8,067 bases of DNA, taken from the NCBI GenBank assembly GCA_031278255.1, contig JAITKU010000241.1:1-8067 (forward strand). The letters are read 5' to 3'. The notes under the pieces were generated by a model. That model did no database searches. It was given only the letters and a program-made list of their open reading frames with translations, and was not told where the DNA came from. A program made the translations under genes and the position numbers. Below, piece by piece: positions 1 to 5,833 of this stretch. This DNA comes from Eubacteriales Family XIII. Incertae Sedis bacterium. GTDB lineage: Bacteria > Bacillota > Clostridia > Peptostreptococcales > Anaerovoracaceae. Each line of letters begins with the position of its first letter. Within the stretch, counting starts at the first letter, position 1.

Positions 1-15
1 AATGCACAAAACAGA

Positions 16-68
16 TTGAACAATTTGAGTGCGCTCCGCGCTCAAATTTGGACGGAGCCAAATTTGAA
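16..68 (-). repeat. Structured palindromic repeat, left copy
   Basis: Read on the minus strand this 53-nt element closely matches the element at 7951-8006, so the two copies are inverted relative to each other. Its parts in order are a hairpin with arms TCAAATTTGG and CCAAATTTGA around the loop CTCCGT, a small GCGC-GGA-GCGC hairpin, a two-base AC bulge and a TCAAATT arm. The segment AATTTGA can pair either back to the first arm or forward to TCAAATT, so two mutually exclusive hairpins are possible. Similarity to the other copy continues outward through TGTTTTG, so the true element probably extends past the left window edge. It is inferred to be a dispersed intergenic repeat; the family is not recognised. 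Confidence 0.75.
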
Positions 69-125
69 CGACGGCGTCAGTCCCGCGAATGTCTGCGCTG
101 CGCTCCGCGCCCCTCCCCCGAGCGC

Positions 126-180
126 ATTATAATACTGTACATTATGATACTATAACAGTACGGTTTACAATCTCAACCGT
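126..180. promoter_or_regulatory. AT-rich block with two inverted repeats, possible operator
   Basis: An AT-rich island sits in a GC-rich background. It contains a perfect TATAAT (128-133), an inverted repeat TACTGT-N16-ACAGTA (133-138 and 155-160) and, directly abutting, ACGGTT-N9-AACCGT (160-165 and 175-180). ATACT also recurs as a direct repeat. No good -35 lies 16-18 nt upstream of the TATAAT on the plus strand, and no gene starts close by. It could be a protein-binding site or a promoter for an untranslated RNA. The repeats are visible in the sequence; the function is unknown. Confidence 0.35.
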
Positions 181-279
181 TCACAGCAAAGCGTAGCAAA
201 GACCGTGCCGGTACCGCCGCGATGTTCGCGCCGTGACACTTCGCGTCGCGCGTCGCGGGCCGATTCGGACCGAGAGACG

Positions 280-301
280 GGAAGCGCGCGTACGCGCTTC
301 C
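280..301. other. Perfect 9-bp GC-rich hairpin
   Basis: Arms GGAAGCGCG (280-288) and CGCGCTTCC (293-301) enclose the tetraloop CGTA. No T-run follows directly on either strand, so it is not a standard intrinsic terminator. It could be the end of a small RNA, a leader structure or a site in DNA. Confidence 0.4.
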
Positions 302-461
302 GCAAACCGTTTGTTTTCAACGATTATGCGGCTTCATTTCGCCGCGTCTGTCGCGGACGTATTATCCGGTTATTCCCGATTTTCGATTCCGGATCGCGAA
401 ACCAAACCGCCCGCCCGCTTCATTATTGAGAAATTCCGCTTCATATGTGGAGCAAAAACGC

Positions 462-490
462 TTGTTTTTCGATGCCCGTTGTAGTAAAAT
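462..490 (+). promoter_or_regulatory. Sigma70-type promoter of the activator/cas operon
   Basis: TTGTTT (462-467) and TAAAAT (485-490) are separated by 17 bp, the optimal spacing. The -10 box ends 6 nt before the ATG at 497, so transcription should start at or within a base or two of the start codon. No Shine-Dalgarno sequence precedes that ATG, which fits a leaderless mRNA. An inverted repeat, AAAAAC-gctt-GTTTTT (454-469), overlaps the -35 box and could be an operator. The promoter is predicted from sequence only. Confidence 0.6.
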
Positions 491-496
491 TGCGTT

Positions 497-2209
497 ATGC
501 AGAACAATTACAAGAAAGAATACCTGCAATATGCGTTTTTCATCGGAAGTTCCGAAGAGCTGTTCCCCTGCGACGAGGGGACGCGCAAGTTTCTCGGAGG
601 GGTCAACCGCGACGCGGTCCTGACGCACCTGCTGTCTTTGCGGTTCTTATCCTCCGTAACGGACTCGACTGTAATACTCGGCGGGACAAGTTATAATTTG
701 CGGCTGACTACGCTTCCGCGCGGTTTTTTTGCGCCTTTCCTCGCGGGATTCAGCCCCGAATACTTGGTCACAATGCACAATCAGGCGCATATCGCGTCGA
801 TCATCCGGGAACTGAAAAGCGTGCAGTATCGGCCGGAGTCGTTCTCGGAACTGTTCGAGGATATTCCGAATCCGATGTTCGTTGACGACGCGGACGGCAA
901 CATCCTCTACTTGAACAAGGAGTACGAGAAGTTCTCGGGTATCGCCTACGATCGCATGGTTGGGCAGAAGCTCTCGGATTTCGCGGGCATGGGCGTGCTT
1001 CAGCCGACCATCTCACCCACGATCCTGTTGAGCAAGAACGAGATCACGGTGATACAGACGATCAGCGGCAAGAAGAATATGGTTATCTCGGGCTTTCCGA
1101 TCTATAACGACACGGGCGAGCCTTTCCTGATCCTGACGTGCGCCAACAGGATATCGGGCATGACGGACCTGAGCAAGGCGGATGTGTCCGAGACCAATCT
1201 GGGCGAGCAGTTTGCGAACGAGGTGGGCGGGGGAGACGCGTCGTCGATCAGCGTCATCGCCGAGAGCGACGCAATGCGAACGGTGCTGAACGACAGCGTG
1301 GCGATCGCGCAGTATCCGGTGCCGGTGCTTATTACGGGCGAATCGGGCACGGGCAAGGAGATCATCGCCAATGTCATTCACGCGTCGAGCAGATGGCGCA
1401 ACAGGCCCTTTGTCAAGATCAATTGCAGCGCGATATCGCCGTCGCTGTTCGAGTCGGAGCTGTTCGGTTACGAGGGCGGCGCCTTTACAAGCGCGTCCGC
1501 CAAGGGCAAGCCGGGCTTGCTCGAAACCGCGGACGGCGGCACGCTCATGCTGGACGAGGTGGGCGATATGCCGATCGAGACCCAGGCCAAGGTGTTGCGC
1601 GTCCTGCAGAGCGGCGAGTTTTACCACGTCGGCGGCACGAAGCTCATACGGGTGAATGTGCGCGTGATCGCTTCGACGAACAAGGACCTCATCGGCATGA
1701 CGCGTTCCGGGCGCTTCCGCTCGGACCTGTTCTTCCGCCTGAACACCATCTCGATCAATATTCCGCCGCTGCGCGAGCGAGCGGCGGACGTGGAACCGCT
1801 CATCCGACACTATACATATATGTGCAACAAGCTGTACGGAACGAACAAGGATTTCTCGCCGGAGCTTATCGAACTCGCGCGCGGTTACGCGTGGCCGGGC
1901 AATGTGCGCGAACTTGAGAACATCGTCAAGCGTTTGGTCATTACCTGCACGGAGGATGTGCTGACCCCGGAGAATTTTTACTCGAAGTACGGAGCGGAGT
2001 ACGATATGAGCGTGAATGCGATATCGGATACGCAGGCGCCGCGCGTCCCCGCGACAGGCGGCCCGATTTCCATGAAGTCTTTGGTGGAGAGCTATGAGCG
2101 TATCCTGATCGAGTCCGCCCTCACGAGGGCCGGCAATACGCGCGCCGCCGCAAGGCTTCTGGGTATCAGCCAAGCGACCCTCCTCCGCAAACGCTCCGGA
2201 ATCACGTGA
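497..2209 (+). CDS. Sigma54-dependent transcriptional activator (PAS, AAA+, Fis-type HTH)
   Basis: A 570-residue bacterial enhancer-binding protein. Residues 1-110 form an N-terminal region I do not recognise. Residues about 115-215 look like a PAS sensor domain (IPNPMFVDDADGNILYLN at 123-140). Residues about 250-480 are the AAA+ sigma54-interaction module: Walker A GESGTGKE (281-288), sigma54-contact loop GAFTSA (328-333), Walker B LMLDE (350-354), sensor IASTN (391-395), arginine-finger region GRFRSDLFFRLN (405-416) and WPGNVREL (466-473). Residues about 529-566 form a Fis-type helix-turn-helix. Family members hydrolyse ATP to open sigma54-RNA polymerase promoters. The contact loop has serine where the consensus GAFTGA has glycine. 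The signal and the target promoter are unknown, and I found no -24/-12 sigma54 promoter in the window. The stop overlaps the GTG of cas7e by 4 nt (GTGA), so this gene may head the cas operon. The start is the first ATG, 6 nt after a -10 box. Confidence 0.93.
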   Translation: MQNNYKKEYLQYAFFIGSSEELFPCDEGTRKFLGGVNRDAVLTHLLSLRFLSSVTDSTVILGGTSYNLRLTTLPRGFFAPFLAGFSPEYLVTMHNQAHIASIIRELKSVQYRPESFSELFEDIPNPMFVDDADGNILYLNKEYEKFSGIAYDRMVGQKLSDFAGMGVLQPTISPTILLSKNEITVIQTISGKKNMVISGFPIYNDTGEPFLILTCANRISGMTDLSKADVSETNLGEQFANEVGGGDASSISVIAESDAMRTVLNDSVAIAQYPVPVLITGESGTGKEIIANVIHASSRWRNRPFVKINCSAISPSLFESELFGYEGGAFTSASAKGKPGLLETADGGTLMLDEVGDMPIETQAKVLRVLQSGEFYHVGGTKLIRVNVRVIASTNKDLIGMTRSGRFRSDLFFRLNTISINIPPLRERAADVEPLIRHYTYMCNKLYGTNKDFSPELIELARGYAWPGNVRELENIVKRLVITCTEDVLTPENFYSKYGAEYDMSVNAISDTQAPRVPATGGPISMKSLVESYERILIESALTRAGNTRAAARLLGISQATLLRKRSGIT

Positions 2210-3654
2210 TCTTTTCGGCCAAAAGGCGCGCCTGTCGTTTGGCCCGGGGGGTTTGCGGGAACAAGAACTTTGCCCGCTTCCCCTTGCACGTAATTCAGAC
2301 CGTTCCGCCGAGCTGCGTCAACCGCGATGATACGAACAACCCGAAAAGCGCGATTTACGGGGGCGTTCGCCGCGCAAGGGTATCGAGCCAATCTTGGAAA
2401 CACGCGATGCGCGTGATGTTCAGGAAGCATATCGATTCGCTTGCGCTCGGTCAGAGAACGAAAGATTTGGCGGCCTATGTTTTGGCGCAGATCCCAGACG
2501 GCATTCCGATCGGCAAGGAGGAACTGAAGAGCAAGATACGCGAAGTGATCAATCTCGCGTCTGCGGACGCGAAGAAGCCGATTATTCCCGATGCCGCTTA
2601 CGATAAGATAAAGAAAGTCGTTCGGGACGAGGTAAAAGAATGGAACACCGTGGACGATACGGAATCGGAACTGCGGTTGATCGAGGAGTTGAAGAGCGTC
2701 CTCGCGCGCTTTGATCCGGCGATCCGTGACGCCAAGAACGTAAACGGCATCTTGAAAGCGACAGACGCCGCAATCGCCGTTTCCGGCGATAAGGACAGCG
2801 AACAGCGCATAACCTTTGAACGCGAGGTGCAAAACGCGCTCCTGTCCTCCCCGATCATCGAAGCCTTGACGGACACGGCCTCGGACGCGCTGTTTTTCAT
2901 AGGCAAGCAGGAGGCGGTCAACATCACAGACCTTACCCTTGATTTTATCAAGACCGGGAAAAAACCCGCAAGGGACCGGGTGCGGGAGGCGCTGAACTAC
3001 TATCCCAAGGGCGGAGGCCTGTCCTGCTTCGCAGTCGATGTGGCGCTGTTCGGGCGCATGGTCGCAAAGGCCCCCGAGTTGAACGTTGACGCTTCGGCGC
3101 AGATCGCCCACGCAATATCGACACATTATGTCGAAAAGGAGTTCGATTTCTTCACGGCCATGGACGACCGCGCGGCGGCGAACAAGACGGGCGCGGAAAT
3201 GATCGGGGATATAGCGTTCAATTCCTCGACGCTCTACCGCTACGCGACGCTTGCGGTTCACGAACTGTACGAGCAACTGGCGCAGAACGCGGACGCGACG
3301 GCGAAAGCGACCGCGGAGTTTATCCGGGCCTTTGTATTCTCGATGCCGGACGGCAAAAGAAACAGCTTTGCCAACTACACGACGCCCGACGCGGTTTACG
3401 CGGCGATCCGGGACGACAGGCCCGTCAACCTTGTGGGCGCGTTTGAGAACCCCGTGCAAGAGGAAAACGGGTACGTGTCCGTTTCGATGAAACGATTCCG
3501 CGAATACGCGCAAAACGTCTACGCGCACTTTGTCGCAAAACCCAAGAAAGCCTATACCATCGCATGGGACAGCGCGTTTGAGGCGCTCGGCGACGCGAGT
3601 GATTCAAATGCGCTGCCGGAGCGCATTGCGGCGGATGTCAAGGCGGCCCTCTGA
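2206..3654 (+). CDS. cas7: Type I-E Cascade backbone protein Cas7e (Cse4/CasC family)
   Basis: Cas7e subunits polymerise along crRNA and form the backbone of Cascade. Family features, numbered from the GTG at 2206, are LHVIQTVPPS (27-36), NRDD (39-42), YGGVRRARVSSQSWK (51-65), ALFGRM (280-285), IAHAISTHYVEKEFDFFTAMDD (300-321) and AFNSSTLYRY (337-346). At 482 residues it is longer than E. coli CasC (363), mainly through a helical, charged stretch at about 75-240. The start is uncertain. GTG 2206 overlaps the activator stop but gives about 20 extra Arg/Cys-rich residues before the usual family start. The only later start codons ahead of the conserved core are TTG 2239 and, too close to it, TTG 2284. 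Upstream one expects cas11, which is absent. The gene overlaps cas5 by TGATG. The family call is firm; function without cas3, cas8e and cas11 is unknown. Confidence 0.93.
   Translation: MIFSAKRRACRLARGVCGNKNFARFPLHVIQTVPPSCVNRDDTNNPKSAIYGGVRRARVSSQSWKHAMRVMFRKHIDSLALGQRTKDLAAYVLAQIPDGIPIGKEELKSKIREVINLASADAKKPIIPDAAYDKIKKVVRDEVKEWNTVDDTESELRLIEELKSVLARFDPAIRDAKNVNGILKATDAAIAVSGDKDSEQRITFEREVQNALLSSPIIEALTDTASDALFFIGKQEAVNITDLTLDFIKTGKKPARDRVREALNYYPKGGGLSCFAVDVALFGRMVAKAPELNVDASAQIAHAISTHYVEKEFDFFTAMDDRAAANKTGAEMIGDIAFNSSTLYRYATLAVHELYEQLAQNADATAKATAEFIRAFVFSMPDGKRNSFANYTTPDAVYAAIRDDRPVNLVGAFENPVQEENGYVSVSMKRFREYAQNVYAHFVAKPKKAYTIAWDSAFEALGDASDSNALPERIAADVKAAL
2217..2244. promoter_or_regulatory. 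Inverted repeat at the activator-cas7e junction
   Basis: GGCCAAA (2217-2223) pairs with TTTGGCC (2238-2244) around a 14-nt loop that contains the palindrome AGGCGCGCCT (2224-2233). It lies just after the activator stop, inside the unusual N-terminal extension of the cas7e frame, and is followed by GGGGGG (2246-2251). No T-run follows, so it is not an obvious terminator. It could control translation of cas7e or mark a rearrangement junction. The structure is visible; its role is inferred. Confidence 0.4.
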
Positions 3655-4364
3655 TGCGTACCCTGCTTCTGCGACTCGCCGCGCCGCTTCAGTCCTGGGG
3701 CGCGGACAGCAAATTTACGAAGCGCGTAAGCCGGCGCGAGCCGACGAAATCCGGCGTGATCGGACTGTGCGCCTGCGCGATGGGTATCCGGCGCGGAGAC
3801 ACCGACGCGATCACCGCGCTGGCCGCGCTGCGCTTCGGCGTGCGGATCGACCAGCCCGGAACGCTGCTGCGGGATTACCACACAGCGCACAAAGAAGCGT
3901 TTTGGACAACGGGCAAAACGGATCCTTTCGTATCGGAACGCTATTATCTCGCGGACGCCGTATTCCTCGCCGGACTCAGCGGTGACGACTGGGAATTGCC
4001 GGAAACGATCGAGGCCGCGATGGGCGCGCCCAAGCTTCCCCTCAGTCTGGGCAGGCGTTCCTGCCCGCCGACCGAAGAACTGTCTCTCGGACTGCGCGAC
4101 GCGGACCTCAAAGACGCGCTCTGCGAAGAGCCTTGGCACGCAAGCGAATGGTACAGGCGCAAAAACAGACCCGCCTCGCTCGAAATCGTTTGCGATGCGG
4201 AGGACGACGCGAAAAAAGGCATCCTCGCCCGCGACTTGCCGCTGTCGTTTCACTTTGGGGACAGGCGCTACGGCTTGCGTTTCACCGTGCGCACAACCTG
4301 CGCCGTCGCGTCGCTCGTCACTACCGCACATGATCCGTTTACCGCGTTTGGAGGTGATTTGTGA
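3654..4364 (+). CDS. cas5: Type I-E Cascade subunit Cas5e (CasD family)
   Basis: Cas5e caps the 5' end of the crRNA in Cascade and normally contacts the large subunit Cas8e. The 236-residue protein is close to E. coli CasD (224) and opens with the family signature LLLRLAAPLQSWG (4-16), followed by PTKSGVIGLCACAMG (30-44), which corresponds to the PTRSGLLGLL-type motif of CasD. No internal stop or gap is visible. The start ATG lies within TGATG, sharing a base with the cas7e stop, with a modest AAGG about 10 nt upstream, so translation is probably coupled. Its usual partner Cas8e is not encoded in the window. Confidence 0.93.
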   Translation: MRTLLLRLAAPLQSWGADSKFTKRVSRREPTKSGVIGLCACAMGIRRGDTDAITALAALRFGVRIDQPGTLLRDYHTAHKEAFWTTGKTDPFVSERYYLADAVFLAGLSGDDWELPETIEAAMGAPKLPLSLGRRSCPPTEELSLGLRDADLKDALCEEPWHASEWYRRKNRPASLEIVCDAEDDAKKGILARDLPLSFHFGDRRYGLRFTVRTTCAVASLVTTAHDPFTAFGGDL

Positions 4365-5080
4365 TGTATCTTTCGCGTATCGAGATCAACCGGCGCAGGC
4401 GCGAAACCTTGCACGCGCTGGAATCGCCCCAGATTTTACACGCCGCGATCGAGGCTTGCTTCCCGTCCGCGGACGGGGCGAAAATCCGAAATCTTTGGCG
4501 AATTGACACCTTGGGCCGTTCGATGTATCTGCTGCTGCAGAGCGAGAACAAGCCGGATTTTACGCATATTATCGAACAGTTCGGATGGGCGGGGCAATCG
4601 TGGGAAACGGAAGCGTACGCCGACTTCCTGTCTCGCCTGCAAGAAGGTCAGGTATGGCAATTTCGGCTGCGGGCGAATCCGACGTACAGCATAAGTGTCG
4701 GGAAAAACGTTCGCGGCAAGGTCGTATCGTACACGGAGACGCACCGGCAAAAAAAATGGCTCGCCGATCGCGCGGCGAAATACGGATTCGAGATCGTGCG
4801 GAAGCCGTATGCGCAGGCGGACGAACCGGCCGCGGAAAAAGCGCCTCTGTACGATGATTGCCGGAATTTCGGCAAGGACCTGCTTTTTGACATAACGTTG
4901 CGCGAAACCGAAAAATTTTGGCGTCAAGGAACACTTGTAACCGTTGAAACGGCTGTGTTTGAGGGTGTTTTGCGCGTCACTTGCGCGGCGGCGCTCATGC
5001 GCGCGATACAAAACGGAATCGGTCGCGCAAAGGCCTATGGCTGCGGGCTGTTGACGCTCGCGCCGCAGAACGAGGCGTAG
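4364..5080 (+). CDS. cas6e: CRISPR RNA endoribonuclease Cas6e (Cse3/CasE family)
   Basis: Cas6e cuts CRISPR precursor RNA at the base of the repeat hairpin and stays bound to the 3' handle. The 238-residue protein has the family layout: MYLSRIEIN (1-9), His26 in SPQILHAAIEACFPS aligning with the catalytic histidine of Thermus Cse3 (H26) and E. coli CasE (H20), FRLRANP (100-106), VFEGVL (198-203) and the C-terminal glycine-rich loop GIGRAKAYGCGLLTLAP (218-234). I prefer ATG 4364 over GTG 4361 because family members begin MYLS or MWLT and because GGAGGTGATT (4350-4359) is well placed. ATG 4364 forms TGATG with the cas5 stop. Catalytic features look intact, yet no CRISPR array is in the window, so its RNA substrate must lie elsewhere or be non-canonical. 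Confidence 0.94.
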   Translation: MYLSRIEINRRRRETLHALESPQILHAAIEACFPSADGAKIRNLWRIDTLGRSMYLLLQSENKPDFTHIIEQFGWAGQSWETEAYADFLSRLQEGQVWQFRLRANPTYSISVGKNVRGKVVSYTETHRQKKWLADRAAKYGFEIVRKPYAQADEPAAEKAPLYDDCRNFGKDLLFDITLRETEKFWRQGTLVTVETAVFEGVLRVTCAAALMRAIQNGIGRAKAYGCGLLTLAPQNEA

Positions 5081-5091
5081 GCTTTCCGGTT

Positions 5092-5107
5092 GCCGCGCAA
5101 ACGCGGC
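5092..5107 (+). other. Hairpin after cas6e
   Basis: GCCGCG (5092-5097) and CGCGGC (5102-5107) form a 6-bp stem with a CAAA loop, 12 nt after the cas6e stop. It is not followed by a T-run, so intrinsic termination is doubtful. It may stabilise the 3' end of the cas mRNA. No other terminator is visible between cas6e and rnhA. Confidence 0.35.
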
Positions 5108-5155
5108 GCGGGCTTCACGGCGGACGAACGCAGCGGATGAACGGCGAAATTCCTG

Positions 5156-5184
5156 TTGCCGTATCGGAATCCTTGGTGCATAAT
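5156..5184 (+). promoter_or_regulatory. Sigma70-type promoter of rnhA
   Basis: TTGCCG (5156-5161) and CATAAT (5179-5184) are 17 bp apart. The -10 box ends exactly 6 nt before ATG 5191, the same geometry as at 497 and 7553, and no Shine-Dalgarno sequence precedes that ATG. This predicts a leaderless rnhA transcript independent of the cas operon. Confidence 0.55.
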
Positions 5185-5190
5185 AGACAT

Positions 5191-5787
5191 ATGAAACCTG
5201 TAAACATCTACACGGACGGCGCGTGTTCGGGCAACCAACACAAGGCCAATATCGGCGGTTGGGGCGCGATACTCGAATACGCCGGACATGAAAAGGAACT
5301 CTTCGGCGGCGAGGCGAACACCACGAACAACCGCATGGAAATGACGGCTTTGCTCGCCGCGTTGCGCTGTCTGAAAAAGGAGGGCCTGCACATACGCGTG
5401 TTCGCGGACAGCGCCTATCTCCTGAACTGTTTTCGCAACAAATGGTACGTGAGCTGGAGGCGCAACCATTGGAAAACAGCCAAAAACGCGCCTGTGGAAA
5501 ACCGCGATCTGTGGGAAGAACTGCTGACTTTCCTCGACCTTTACAGCTTTTCTTTCTTCAAGGTGAAGGGACATGTGAATCCGGACGGGGCGGAGACCGC
5601 CCTGCGCGCGGCCTACGAAAAATTCCTTGAACAGAACGGCCGCGACTTCGATTATAATGACTTTCTGCACGCCACGACCATGAACAATCGCGCCGATGCG
5701 CTCGCGGGACGCGGGATCGCCCAAGTGCGCGCGGAAACAAACGAGGCGACCGATCCAAAAAAGGACGGGGCGGGGTGCCCGCGGTGA
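5191..5787 (+). CDS. rnhA: Ribonuclease HI
   Basis: Ribonuclease HI cleaves the RNA strand of RNA-DNA hybrids with two metal ions, removing R-loops and primers. The 198-residue protein shows the full active site: Asp9 in IYTDGACSGN, Glu50 in NNRMEMTALLAAL, Asp73 in VFADSAY, His128 in KVKGH and Asp169 in MNNRADALAG. Compared with E. coli RNase HI there is an insert of about 30 residues between the catalytic His and the last Asp, ending in FDYNDFLHATTMNN; to my knowledge this is common in clostridial homologues. The last 20 or so residues are a charged tail. The frame is open back to 4981, but homology begins at MKPVNIYTDG and a promoter ends 6 nt before ATG 5191, so I chose that start. It follows cas6e by 110 nt on the same strand and converges on parB. 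I see no evidence for a functional link to the cas genes beyond position. Confidence 0.93.
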   Translation: MKPVNIYTDGACSGNQHKANIGGWGAILEYAGHEKELFGGEANTTNNRMEMTALLAALRCLKKEGLHIRVFADSAYLLNCFRNKWYVSWRRNHWKTAKNAPVENRDLWEELLTFLDLYSFSFFKVKGHVNPDGAETALRAAYEKFLEQNGRDFDYNDFLHATTMNNRADALAGRGIAQVRAETNEATDPKKDGAGCPR

Positions 5788-5809
5788 AAAAACGGCGCGG
5801 GCAACGCCG
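5787..5809 (-). terminator. Rho-independent terminator of parAB
   Basis: On the minus strand a CGGCG stem (5809-5805), a 7-nt loop and CGCCG (5797-5793) are followed directly by six T (5792-5787), starting 22 nt after the parB stop. The T-run overlaps the last base of the rnhA stop codon on the opposite strand, so the convergent genes are packed closely. Confidence 0.7.
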
Positions 5810-5833
5810 CTCGGCCGAGGCCCGTTTCGCTTT
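5798..5833 (+). terminator. Possible weak terminator of rnhA
   Basis: On the plus strand CGGGC (5798-5802) can pair with GCCCG (5820-5824), enclosing the palindrome CTCGGCCGAG (5810-5819). It is followed by TTTCGCTTT. The U-tract is interrupted and the stem short, so this is a weak candidate. Confidence 0.3.

Larger units (their letters stand above)
69..461. other. Non-coding stretch upstream of the activator gene
   Basis: No convincing gene is present on either strand. The short open frames here are arginine-rich and have no recognisable family features. The stretch holds a second copy of TGCGCTCCGCGC (99-110) that also occurs inside the left repeat (30-41), an AT-rich block (126-180) and a 9-bp hairpin (280-301). 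It leads into the promoter at 462-490. Confidence 0.6.

Noticed and set aside
1013..2173. 386-codon open frame on the minus strand opposite the activator
   Set aside because: It is antisense to conserved AAA+ motifs and has no family features.
2092..3528. 478-codon open frame on the minus strand opposite cas7e
   Set aside because: It is antisense to a clearly conserved gene, has no recognisable motif and is His/Arg/Val-rich, as expected of an antisense shadow of GC-biased codons.
4134..4150. TGGCAC resembling a sigma54 -24 element
   Set aside because: It lies inside cas5 and has no GC/TGC -12 element at the right distance.
5634..5685. Insert in RNase HI between the catalytic His and the last Asp as a novelty
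   Set aside because: A similar insert is, to my knowledge, common in RNase HI of clostridia, and all catalytic residues are present.
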